Below are positions 22,795-32,548 of a stretch of 64,000 bases of DNA, piece by piece. The stretch lies in NCBI RefSeq assembly GCF_023898315.1, contig NC_064615.1, forward strand, positions 5,156,501-5,220,500. The letters are read 5' to 3'. The first letter of the stretch is position 1. The number at the start of each line of letters is the position of its first letter. The translations under genes and the position numbers were made by a program. The notes beneath the pieces were generated by a model. That model did not search any database. It was not told the DNA's origin and worked only from the letters and a program-made list of their open reading frames with translations. Origin of the DNA: Schistocerca nitens (lineage: Eukaryota > Arthropoda > Insecta > Orthoptera > Acrididae).

Positions 22795-23364
22795 CACTTT
22801 GTAGGGATGTGAAATGGAAGGATCACATAGGTTCAGTCGTGGGAAAACCAGGTAGTAGGCTTCGGTTTATGGGTATAATACTGGCGAAGTGCAACCAGTC
22901 TACAAAAGGGAGTGCGAGCCACCCTAGAATATTGCTCAAGTGTGTAGGACCCGTACCAGATAGGACTCACTGGGGATATTGAATGTATACAGCGAACGGC
23001 AGCGCGAGTGATCACAGGTTTGTTTAATTCGTGGCAGAGTGTCAAACTGAAGCAACTAAACTGGCCGACTCCTGAAGACAGACGTAAACTATCCCGAGAA
23101 AGTCTATTAACAAAGTTTCAAGAACGGACTTTAAACCATTACTCTAGAGATATGCTATAACCCCCTATATATCGGTCACAAAGACATCGTGAGGATAAGA
23201 TTAGAATAATTACTGCACGCACAGAGACATTCGAACAATGATTCTTCCCGCGCGCCATACGTTAATGGAACAGGAAGAAGCCCTAATAACTGGTACGATG
23301 GGGCATACCCACTGCCATGCACCTCACAGTGTTTTGCAGAGTATAGATGTAAATGTAGATGTAG
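22795..23364 (+). mobile_element. CR1/Jockey-type LINE, diverged 3' fragment
   Basis: Follows the same order as the copy at 18728 but with many differences: a VKWKDHIG-like segment, the DPYQIGLT block at 22949-22990, then RAA-type sequence, and a tail near 23350-23364 ending in ATGTAGATGTAG-like units. Multiple frameshifts. Probably an older subfamily. Confidence 0.8.
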
Positions 23365-23729
23365 CAATCAAGCGCCCCATATTGTCGCATCGAATCAGTT
23401 CGTCCTTGTAGACATGCAACCCAATGAACACATTTGCAAAGCCGGCAGCTGTTGCGCCTTCCCAGGCAATTCTTGTCAGCGCCTTTCAATGAACTGCAAA
23501 CACATATGCAGTCCAGTCACGTTAATGTAACGACTGTCTATGTTCGATAACGACATACAATAACCACTCACAGACGGCAGGCAGCAGCACTAACAGTGGA
23601 GGGTATGTTTTGTAAATTGTGTCAGGGGCACGCGAAAAACAGCGTAGTCGTTGTCGTAATGAGTAAACTAAGCGATTTATGTGACGTCCAAATGGACACG
23701 GTCATTGGGTTTCGGGACAAGGCGTAGGT

Positions 23730-24370
23730 ATTTAGCAGGTCAGCAACTGGAAACAGTTAATTCCATAAATTATCTGGGAGTAGGCATTAGGAGTGATTTA
23801 AAATGGAATGATAATGTAAAGTTGATCGTTGGTAAGACAGATGCCAGACTGAGATTCATTGGAAGAATCCCAAGGAAATGCAATCCGAAAACAAAGGAAG
23901 TAGGTTACAGTACACTTGTTCGCCCACTGCTTGAATACTGCTCACCAGTGTGGGATCCGTACCAGATAGGGTTGATAGATGAGACAGAGAAGATCGAACG
24001 GAGAGCAGCGCGCTTCGTTACAGGATCATTTAGTAATCGCGAAAGCGTTACGGAGATGATAGATAAACTCGAGTGGAAGACTCTGCAGGAGAGACGCTCA
24101 GTAGCTCGGTACGGGCTTTTGTTGAAGTTTCGAGAACACACCTTCACCGAGGAGTCAAGCAGTATATTGCTCCCTCCTACGTATATCTCGCGAACAGACC
24201 GTGAGGATAAAATCAGAGAAATTAGAGCCCACACAGAAGCATATCGACAGCCCTTCTTTCCGCGAACAATACTAGACTGGAATAGAAGGGAGAACCGATA
24301 GAGGTACTCAAGGTACCCTCCGCCATACACCGTGAGGTGGCTTGCGGAGTACGGATGTAGATGTAGATAT
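23730..24370 (+). mobile_element. CR1/Jockey-type LINE 3' fragment inside Tc1-like element
   Basis: An open frame (23681-24301) reads through AGQQLETVNSINYLGVGI, LVRPLLEYCSPVWDPYQIGL, RRAARFVTGSFSNRESV and ends RENR. The 3' tail is the family's ATGTAG repeat (24354-24368). It interrupts the family B Tc1-like element, whose sequence resumes at 24371. The frame's first ~17 codons are host element, not LINE. Very similar to the copy at 18728 and heavily 5' truncated. Confidence 0.92.
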
Positions 24371-24490
24371 TTCTGAAACGTCTAAGTTTGTAAGCTGTTC
24401 GTATGCCGCCGGGGTTAAATGGCGCTGTCCAAACCCGGCACCGAGGTAGCAATAGGTGACACAGGAGAACGATGGCTGCGTTGCGGAGAC

Positions 24491-24511
24491 GTGTGTGTGT
24501 GTGTGTGTGTG
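24491..24511. repeat. (GT)n microsatellite
   Basis: About 10 GT units inside the family B Tc1-like element, absent from the sister copy at the matching place. Confidence 0.9.
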
Positions 24512-25257
24512 GGCGAACAGACGAGCAACTTTGAGCAACTGATCACCCAGAGGAACCGAGGCGCTGCCAGTCCTGTCTCCTCAACGACCTTTGATTGAAC
24601 GTTGCTGCGTACGGGCCTCTGTAGCGGGCGCCTTGTTCGTGCACCCTAGATGACTGATGTTCATCGACGACGAAGGCCGGAATTTGTGGGCCAGTACGGC
24701 AACTGTACGTGCACTGAGCAGTGACGAATCACTTTTTGTGCTCCGTCGCACAGACAGTGGTCGGCGTGTACGGCGTGAAATGTCTGGAAGCAAACCGGGA
24801 GGGTGCGTTGTAGGCTGTGGAATGTTTTCGTTGCATCCTCTGGGTGACCCCGTCATTCTGGAAGACAGAGTGGATGAACACAAGCATGCATGTATCCTTG
24901 GGGACCGTGCCCGCCCATACATGCATTTTTTTATTCCTCGGCATGATGGCACCTACCAACAGGACTGTTCAATGTTTCACTCAGCTCGCAGGGCGCGTGC
25001 ATAGTTCGAAGAGCATTACAATAATTTTACCGTTCTCCACTGGCCACCAAAACTCCCCGGATTTAAACCCACCTGGATCGGGCTGTTCGCACCGTGGATC
25101 CTCAACCGAGAGACGTTGCGCGGCTGCACGTGTCACTGTAGTGGGCTCCACGTCTCCGTCACTTCCTTCCAGAATCTCACTGACTTCTTCCCGCCCTGCA
25201 AAAGGTGGTTACTGAGGTTTTTGACCGGTGGTCAGACTAATGTGGCTAGAGAGTGTA

Positions 25258-25521
25258 TTTACGTTTATCATGTCACAAATGGCGCCCATACTGAGCAGCT
25301 GTGTTGTGGAGTAAAAAGTTGGAGAGGTGCTCTATCCGCTGATATGTCTTGCTGCTTTCAAGCACTTGCCTTCTGAAACCCAGAGGCTTCTTATGAATAT
25401 ATCTACAGAAAGGAAAGTTTGAAAACCCAGAACTACTTATGAATATCTCTGCAGAAAGGAAAGTTCTCAAGCTAAGGCCCAGAGACTGCACTTCGTAACC
25501 GAGGTTGATGACACATGTTCA
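25258..25521. other. Unassigned sequence with short duplication
   Basis: A motif of about 35 bp ('cttatgaatatctctgcagaaaggaaag' type) occurs twice, near 25390 and 25436. Otherwise nothing recognised. Confidence 0.45.
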
Positions 25522-25753
25522 TGTTTTTGTTGTGGTCTTCAGTACTGAGACTGGTCTGATGCAGCTCTCCATGTTACTCTATCCTGTGCAAGCTTCTTCA
25601 TCTCCCAGTACCTACAGCAACCTACATCCTTCTGAATCTGCTTGGTGTAATCATCTCTTGGTCTCCCTCTACGATTTTTACCCTCCACGCTGCCCTCCAA
25701 AAGTAAATTTGTGATCCCTTGATGCCTCAGAACATGTCCTACTAACCGCCATT
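25522..25753 (-). mobile_element. RTE-type LINE 3' end
   Basis: Reverse-strand 3' terminus, matching 32549-32770 closely ('gtggtcttcag' tail, then the block encoding the C-terminal segment). It stops abruptly at 25753. No ORF remains. Confidence 0.9.
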
Positions 25754-25907
25754 TTTCCGATAAGGAGAGTAGACGTCATAGCGTAATGGTCTTGACTACC
25801 GTATTTTGCGCCATTATCCTGTCTTAAGAAAATTTGCATCACAATATCCACACAGCTGTGAGTGGTGAACTATTCTGCAGACATTAGAGCAAGCGGAGTC
25901 TCATAAG
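25754..25907. other. Unassigned short spacer
   Basis: Nothing recognised. Confidence 0.4.
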
Positions 25908-25919
25908 CGCATTTAATGG

Positions 25920-26122
25920 TTGGTTGATTTTTTGGGGGAAGAGACCAAACAGCGAGGTTATCGGAAGGATTAGGGAAGGATGGGGAAGGAAGTCGGCCAT
26001 GACCTTTCAAAGGAACCATCCCGGCATTTGCCTGGGGCGATTTAGGGAAATCACGGAAAACCTTAATCAGGATGGCTGGACGCGGGATTGAACCGTCGTC
26101 CTTCCGAATGCGAGTCCAGTGT
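25920..26122 (-). mobile_element. tRNA-headed SINE (family 2), 5' truncated
   Basis: On the reverse strand it starts within the tRNA-like head (GACACTGGACTCGCATTCGG), keeps a B-box-like GGTTCAATCCC, and continues through the family body to the tail 'ttggttga'. A perfect 12-bp TSD, CGCATTTAATGG, flanks it (25908-25919 and 26123-26134). The first part of the head, present in the copy at 38332, is missing, consistent with incomplete reverse transcription. Confidence 0.92.
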
Positions 26123-26206
26123 CGCATTTAATGGCTCATGGCACAGGCCGACATTACCCAGCCTAATAACTAGGTCTTCTTTACTCTGACCAGCTGATGA
26201 TAACGT

Positions 26207-26490
26207 CTGTCTTCGTAGCTGAGTGGTCAGAGTAGATGGCTACCAAGCGGAGAACCAGGGCTCTATTCCCGGTACTGCCAACGACTCTTCCTTGGTGGGA
26301 GGTCTGGTACGGTGTGCACTTCGCCACTTGAAGCCAACTGAGGTGCTGTTTCATAAGTAGCGGCTCCACGGCCTGGAAAGTCTGGAAAACATCTGGCAAA
26401 CGGTGTGCTGAACACATGCGCCTCCAGACGGCATTTGCATGACGCTGCAAGGCAGAGGATGACATCCCCTGGTAGACGTCCCTGGGACCT
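26207..26490 (+). mobile_element. tRNA-headed SINE sharing body with 5S-headed SINE
   Basis: The head (26207-26279) is tRNA-like: TAGCTGAGTGGTCAGA for the A box and GGCTCTATTCC in the B-box place. From about 26333 the sequence follows the body of the 5S-headed SINE at 7424-7765, in the same order: 'aactgaggtgctg', 'aagtagcggctcc', 'acggtgtgctgaacac', 'cagaggatgacat'. The two therefore share a 3' module but have different polymerase III promoters. No TSD was found. Confidence 0.8.
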
Positions 26491-26909
26491 TTACGCTTAC
26501 ATGGCGATACTGCTATCTAAATACGTCGCTGAATAACTCAAAGTCATACTGCACCTTTTCCGTTGCCAATGTTTTCCTCTCTGTAGTGTCTCTTGGAGTG
26601 ATGGCAAGTGACAATGTTCGTTATGATTCGTATATCGATTGAGGACTGTGAGTTTGGCGGCTCCTATGACAATGGACTTCAAAAAATTAATCATCCACAC
26701 GACACAGAACTTCACTGCACTCTTTATAACAGGATGGAGAAGGCAACACCAACCGATTTCTACTAGTACCTTGCCCAGGACAGCTATATAGAATTCTTGT
26801 CACTGGCCTCAACGTTCAGTTTATCAAGTGGACTGGCTCTCTACGTGGTGTGCTCGACGTTGGGAATCCCAAATATGGGTATGGCTGATTATCGACACTA
26901 TTCCAAGTA
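26491..26909. other. Unassigned sequence
   Basis: Nothing recognised between the SINE and the Tc1-like element. Confidence 0.4.
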
Positions 26910-28255
26910 CACTACTGTCCATTAAAATTGCTACACCACGAAGATGACGTGCTACAGACGCGAAATGTAACCGACAGGAAGAAGATGCTGTGATATACAA
27001 ATTATTAGCTTTTCAGAGCATTCACACAAGGTTGGCACCGGTGGCAACACCTACAACTTGCTGACATGAGGAAAGTTTCCAAACGATTTCTCATACGCAA
27101 TCAGCAGCTGACCGGCGTTGCCTCGTGAAACGTTCTTGTGATGTCTCGTGTAAGGAGGAGAAATGCGTACCATCACGTTTCCGGCTTTGATAAAGGTGGG
27201 ATTGTAGCCTATCGCGATTGCGCTTTATCGTATCGCGACATTGGTGCTCGCGTTGATCGAGATCCAATGACTGTTAGCAGAATATGGAATCGGTGGCTTC
27301 AGGAGGGTAATACGGAACGCCGTGCTGGATCCCAACGGCCTCGTATCACTAGCAGTCGAGATGACAGGCATCTTATCCGCATGGCTTTAACGGATCGTGC
27401 AGCCGCGTCTTGATCCCTGAGTCAACACATGGGGACGTTTGCAAGACAACAACCATCTTCACGAACAGTTCGACGACGTTTGCAGCAGGATGGACTATCA
27501 GCTCGGACCCATGACGCTGCATGACAGACAGGAGCGCCTGCGATGGTGTACTCAACGACGAACCTGGGTCCTCGGATGGCAAAACGTCATTTTTTCGAAT
27601 GAATGTAGGTTCTGTTTACAGCATCATGATGGTCGCATCCGTGTTTGGCGACATCGCGGTGAACGCACATTGGAAGCGTGTATTCGTCATCGTCATACTG
27701 GCGTATCACTCGGCGTTATGGTATGGGGTGCCATTGGTTATACGTCTCGGTTACCTCTTGTTCGCATTGACGGCACTTTGAACAGTGGACGTTACATTTC
27801 AGATGTGTTACGACCCGTGGCTCTACCCTTCATTCGATCCCTGCAAAACCCTACATTTCAGCAGGATAATGCACGACCGCATGTTGCAGGTCCTGTGCGG
27901 GCCTTTCTGGATACAGAAAATGTTCGACTGCTGCCCTGACCAGCACATTCTCCAGATCTCTCACCAACTGAAAACGTCTGGACAATGGTGGCCGAGTAAC
28001 TGGCTCGTCACAATACATGAGTGACTGCTCTTGATGAACTGTGGTATTGTGTTGAAGCTGCTTGTGCAGCTGTACCTGTACATGCTATCCAAGCTCTGTT
28101 TGACTCATTGCCCAGGCGTATCAAGGCCGTTATTACGGCCAGAGGTGGTTGTTAATGTAATCACATGTCAGTTCTAGTGTAATATATTTGTCCAATGAAT
28201 ACCCGTCTATCACCTGCATTTCTTCTTGGTGTAGCAATTTTAATGACCAGTAGTG
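26910..28255 (+). mobile_element. Tc1-like element (family C), full length
   Basis: A 1,346-bp element flanked by TA (26908-26909 and 28256-28257). The terminal inverted repeats agree over about 30 bp with few differences (CACTACTG, then CATTAAAATTGCTACACCA). It carries one decayed transposase on the forward strand, described separately. Confidence 0.92.
27138..27990 (+). pseudogene. Tc1-like transposase (DD34E), decayed
   Basis: The N-terminal part (27138-27413) has the paired helix-turn-helix pattern: FDKGGIVAYRDCALSYRDIG and TVSRIWNRWLQEGNTERRAG. A TGA at 27411-27413 interrupts it, then sense continues to about 27510 and shifts frame into 27439-27939. There the catalytic region reads IFSNECRFCL, FQQDNARPH and SPDLSPTENVW. 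The first catalytic D is N (SNE instead of SDE), and a TGA sits where relatives have W, just before PAHSPDLSP. By my count 34 residues separate the second D and the E. Inactive for several independent reasons. Confidence 0.88.
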
Positions 28256-28257
28256 TA

Positions 28258-28599
28258 CTTGTAACGTCCAGATTTGCAGATTAGAGACATAACTTGTGGA
28301 CATGACTACTAATTTAGAATGTGAATGTTTTCCGATGTTGATATGCATTGCCTCCATGAGTTCATTAGGTTTCTTTTGGGTTATAGTTGTATATTTTATT
28401 TTGTAACAGCAAATATGAACGGTAACGCTGAAGGCGTTTGAGGAACAAAACCACTTGGCCTCAATGTCTTCTACAAAGGGCCTCGGGAGTGACGCCGATT
28501 TCGATATTGGCTTCATGCAGCTGGAAATTCGGTGCAAGTTTTCACGGTGCGATGATCAGAGAATTGCTACTTAGTGAGGTTATTGTTGTTTCGTGACGC
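28258..28599. other. Unassigned sequence
   Basis: The frame 28133-28537 on the reverse strand has no recognisable domain and begins inside the Tc1-like element. Confidence 0.4.
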
Positions 28600-28890
28600 G
28601 GCAGAACTCGCGACTCACGAACGGCGGCCCCCGCGTTCTCTGAAGAGCCAGGTGGTCGGCTGGGCGCTGAGCCGGCCATCAGATGGCGAATAAGGCGCGA
28701 CCCGCCCGCCGGAATTAGGCTGATACCCGCCGGCTAATTGTCGACCCCTCGGCGTGCCTCTGCCATTACCGTAATTATGAGCGGCGGCGAGGGAAGGCCC
28801 CGGCCGGCGAATTAGGCACGTGCGGTGCAAGACGGCGGCAGCGACCCTCGGGGGTCCGCACGCGACGCGACACGGCGTGGCGGCCGTCCT
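28600..28890. promoter_or_regulatory. CpG-rich island with AATTA motifs
   Basis: A GC-rich block with many CpG and GCCGGC words, containing four separated AT motifs of homeodomain type: GAATTAGG (28712-28719), CTAATTG (28734-28740), GTAATTATG (28771-28779) and GAATTAGG (28809-28816). The contrast between GC background and isolated AATTA words resembles the islands at 41865, 50470 and 60480. Regulatory function is inferred from composition alone. Confidence 0.35.
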
Positions 28891-29636
28891 CCGCGTGATC
28901 GACTGTTCGTGCGGAAATGCGCCGTCGTGTACTTCTCTCTGTAAGCCGGCAGTCTCGGTTCGCTATTCAGAGTTCGAGTCATAAGAAAGTTTCCTCCGTG
29001 CTCGGTACAGAGCTGTCTGCAACGGACTATTTTCGTTACACGCTTCCTCTCCTCAAGAAAGTATAACACTGAACCATTCACGTAAACACGGTTTTACCAA
29101 AAGCATAATACAAAAGTGATGTTCAGTATGGTGCACTAGCACAGACTGCTGGTGACCAGGCTAAGTTTACTCGTCCTTTTGCTGGAGATAGCAGTAAACG
29201 AATAGAATTATAAGGAAAATGCACATCTGTCGTCCAGTCAGTCGCCTTCAGTTGAAGCCTCGTGGAGTCCAACGTCCAACAACGAACAGAAGGTAGAAAT
29301 GTTCTCACGACAAAATGATGGGTATGCATTTTCCTCGTGTTTCTATTTGTTTACTGTCAACGCGATAACATCTTGTTTACGAGAATGGCTCACTGTGATA
29401 CCACTTTGAGCTGGTTTTGAGGACAGAAAGTGGCTTACCGAATGAAAAATATACAGTCCTATATAAAAAAAAGAGGTACTCCAAATCATATCTTGGTAAC
29501 GAACAAAATTACACGAAAGACAGTCATGTTGGTTAATGTGCCCCTGGTGGCTAAAAGACATATGTACGGTATTTCCTTATTATGCTGCTGGATAAAAAGC
29601 TATTTGGGATGGTAAATGTAAATGCTGCACCCTATA
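28891..29636. other. Unassigned sequence
   Basis: No element recognised. Short frames only. Confidence 0.4.
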
Positions 29637-29983
29637 TACACTGACGGAAGAACAAAACAGCAACACCATGAAGGAGTTGTGAAACATAAATGAAAGTAGG
29701 TAGGCGTGTTCCTACATCTGAAAAATGATATCTGTTCAATGGTCTCGCCAGTCGCATAACAGTGGCGCCAGGAGCACCACTATGAGGATGCAAAGCAGGT
29801 TTGCATGTCGTGAGCGTTATTTACCTCTGAGATTGGATACGGTGAGTTTATGTTAGTCAAGAGCGCCTTTAAGGCGACAAAGACGCCACTATCAACACCC
29901 CACTGAGTTTGAACTAGGTCGTGTAATACGGCTACGAAAAGTTCGAAGTTTCTTCTGCGATAGTGCAGAAAAACTTGGCAGCA

Positions 29984-30186
29984 GCTGGCCGCGGTGGCCG
30001 AGCGGTTCTAGGCGCTTCAGTCTGGAACCGCGCGACTGCTACGGTCGCAGGTTCGAATCCCGCTTCGGGCATGGATGTATGTGATGTCCTTATGTTAGTT
30101 AGGTTTAATCACTTCTAACTTCTAGGCGGCTGATGACCTGAGATGTTAAGTCCCATAGTGCTCAGAGCCATTTTAACCATTTTTTG
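29984..30186 (+). mobile_element. tRNA-headed SINE (family 1)
   Basis: Full length, with intact A and B boxes (GGTTCGAATCC). A perfect 12-bp TSD, AACTTGGCAGCA (29972-29983 and 30187-30198), marks insertion into the family A Tc1-like element. Confidence 0.95.
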
Positions 30187-30189
30187 AAC

Positions 30190-30850
30190 TTGGCAGCAAT
30201 GTAGGCAGTGTACGTGAATGATGGCAGCGATCGTCATGAGAAAGTATGATGACAAGAAGTTCGGGCTCCGGACGGCCAGGTGGCACTACCCACAGGGAAG
30301 ACCATCTGCTCGGCGTGTGCCTCTGGCGCGTCGTCCTGCATCTGCAGCAGCAGTTGGCACCACAAACTGTCACACTTGGGTTACTTGAGTGGCAGTGCGT
30401 GCCACACTCCGTGTAGCGTCCAGTCCGCTGACCCCAAACCACCGCCACTTGCGACTGCAGTGGTGTTGCGCGAGAGCTCGTTCCAGGTGAGGGAGGAGGT
30501 CTGTTGTGTTTTCTGATGAAAGCTGGCTCTGCCTCTGTGCCACAGATGGCAGACTGTTGATTAGAAGCACGCCAGTTGAGGGCCTGAAACCAGTCTGTGT
30601 GCGTGCTGGACACACTACACCTACACCTGCAGCTATGGTTTCGGGTGCGATTTCTAACGACAACAGAGGCACTCCTACGGTTATTCCGCGCACGCTGACT
30701 GGAAATTTGTACGTCAGTGTCGTGATTCGACCTGCTGTGCTGCCATTCACGAACAGGATAACGCTCGCTCACATAACATGCATTGTTGGCCTGCTCGACC
30801 ACCACATCTGTCTCCAATCGGGCACATGAAGGATAACATCTGACGATAAC
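30190..30850 (+). pseudogene. Tc1-like transposase remnant
   Basis: Sense is recoverable on the forward strand in pieces: FSDESWLCLCATDGR (from about 30506), PAAMVSGAISNDNRGTP, TLTGNLYVSVVIRPAVLPF, and, in another frame, WPARPPHLSPIGHMKDNI (about 30788-30840). The last piece is the WPARSPDLSPIEH-type segment, with the catalytic E replaced by G. Several frameshifts. The 264-codon reverse-strand frame across this region is a shadow. Confidence 0.78.
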
Positions 30851-31167
30851 TCCTATGTTATCCACAAGCAGCACTAACCGTCCTTGTATTGACCGACCAG
30901 GAGCAACAGACGTCGATCTCCATCCCACAAACTGACACCCGGCACCTGTACAATGCAATATATGCACGTTTGCATGTATCAGAATTTCACATTTGCAATG
31001 CCTTATCTCGCACTTACATTGACCTGTGATCTTGCAATGTTAATCACTTACATATGTCGCCAAGACAAATGATTTCCGAAATTTCGTTATACTATATTAG
31101 TTATTTTTGGGTGTTGCGATTTTTCCTGTCATTGTATATTGATGTTATTTATGCAACATTCATTATC

Positions 31168-31501
31168 AAATCAAATGGCTCTGAGCACTATGGGACTCAA
31201 CTGCTGTGGTCATTAGTCCCCTAGAACTTAGAACTACTTAAACCTAACTAACCTAAGGACATCACACACATCCATGCCCGAGGCAGGATTCGAACCTGCG
31301 ACCGTAGCAGTCGCACGGTTCCGGACTGCGCGCCTAGAACCGCGAGACCACCGCGGCCGGCAGAACTTAGAACTACTTAAACCTAACTAACCTAAGGACA
31401 TCTCACACAGCCATGCCCGATGCAGGATTAGAACCTGCGACCGTAGCGGTCACGCGGTTCCACACTGAAACGCCTAGAACCGCACGGCCACACCGGCCAA
31501 C
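31168..31501 (-). mobile_element. Head-to-tail SINE family 1 dimer
   Basis: Two family 1 units lie in the same reverse-strand orientation: 31168-31361 (full length) and 31362-31501 (head plus part of the body, lacking its tail). A single perfect 11-bp TSD, CATTCATTATC, brackets the pair (31157-31167 and 31502-31512), and there is none between the units. Insertion as a fused dimer is therefore likelier than two separate insertions. Confidence 0.88.
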
Positions 31502-31512
31502 CATTCATTATC

Positions 31513-31830
31513 GATTTCGAAATACACGTTATTCCATCATTAGATGTAAATCAAATCAAGTATATATTCAGTAAAATACGTCCTTCCATGGACAGCCGAT
31601 AACCAACGGTATGTTTTCTTATCAGCTTATCATGAAGGTAAAAGCACGTAAAACTGAGGAAAAAGTATTTTGTCTTGTTTTGCTTTACAACACTTATGAA
31701 GCCCATACTGATTGGGGAGTGTACGAACCAAAACTATTGTCTGTTTCGAAAATATCGTAAGAATATTAGCTTTTGGCTGCCATCTTGTAACGTTCCGTTC
31801 GCCAGGTGGTATCAGGAACTAGTTTTTATA
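31513..31830. other. Unassigned sequence
   Basis: Nothing recognised. Confidence 0.4.
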
Positions 31831-32045
31831 AACACTGCCGTCACACGGAACATCACCAACAATCAGAGCGGGACCTTTGTTCTTATGGTGATGCTCTGAA
31901 AGCCTTTACGGGATCCATGAATAGACAGCTGGATGCAGAAAATTACTACGCTACATATGAGGATACTGACTCTGCAGCTCCATGTTCTTTTGTTCTATTA
32001 GCGCCTTCGAATAGCAGCATTTTGGTCAAACCTGCGGACATAACT
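31831..32045 (+). repeat. Unclassified repeat X, copy 1
   Basis: Matches 42578-42785 in the same orientation. Shared landmarks are 'aacactg(c/t)cgtcacacg', 'ctacatatgaggatac' and 'tagc(g)ccttcgaat'. No ORF, TSD or terminal repeats are visible, so the class is unknown. Confidence 0.75.
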
Positions 32046-32538
32046 CACGTTTTCTTCGATTGTCTTAATTTCTTAGTCTACGTTATTACTTACCGCTTGA
32101 TTTTGAACCTTTAGACAATGGATTTAGATCACCTGTTTTCTGTCGACTGTGTTGGACGTCTATCAAGCATTTCCAAGTCAAAATGACATCAAGTTTTACT
32201 TTTTTGAGGAGCAGGAAAGTAGGTAACAACTGCTGTGTTTCCGAATTTGCGAAAAATGCAATGCGGACCGCGATAAAGCGCCTAAAATGCTAATCTGAGT
32301 CGACGATACACAACGAGGCATTTATTGATAGTCGATGTCTTACAATAGTAGTTTTCAGTTAAGTGGTGGATATGTCATCTTACACAGTCTCTGCTTTTAG
32401 GTTGTGCTTAGTATTCGCAAGTGTTGATAAAGGCCAAATTCTTCGCATAATATGCATAATGCATTACTCTTTCTCTTACGTAATAGTGACCAATGAGCTA
32501 CCTACTTTTTTACCGTACACTTCCCATTATCTCTATCG
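32046..32538. other. Unassigned sequence
   Basis: Nothing recognised. Confidence 0.4.
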
Positions 32539-32548
32539 CTGCCCAATT

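Larger units (their letters stand above)
23507..25255 (+). mobile_element. Tc1-like element (family B) split by CR1 LINE
   Basis: Flanked by TA (23505-23506 and 25256-25257). The left end carries GTCCAGTCACGTTAATG and the right end the complementary region 'ggtcagactaatgtgg'. A second copy of the family is at 36947-38936. The transposase is decayed, but DDE-region sense remains: SSDESLFVLRRTDSGR (about 24716-24760), the QQDCSMFHSARR block (24955-25000), and a proline/aspartate segment before the end. A CR1 LINE (23730-24370) is inserted near the left end. Confidence 0.85.
29639..31134 (+). mobile_element. Tc1-like element (family A), split by SINE
   Basis: Flanked by TA (29637-29638 and 31135-31136). 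Left end CACTGACGGAAGAACAAAAC; right end in reverse complement CAATGACAGGAAAAATCGC. Without the SINE at 29984-30186 the element is about 1.29 kb. The MITE at 1147-1586 is a deleted relative. The transposase relic is described separately. Confidence 0.9.

Noticed and set aside
14079-24511. CRISPR-like or regulatory role for the dinucleotide tracts
   Set aside because: They are simple microsatellites, with no spacer-repeat structure; the organism is a eukaryote.
30173-30967. A 264-codon reverse-strand frame
   Set aside because: It overlies the Tc1-like element, whose transposase sense is on the other strand, and its sequence is Arg/Ser/Cys-rich with no domain.
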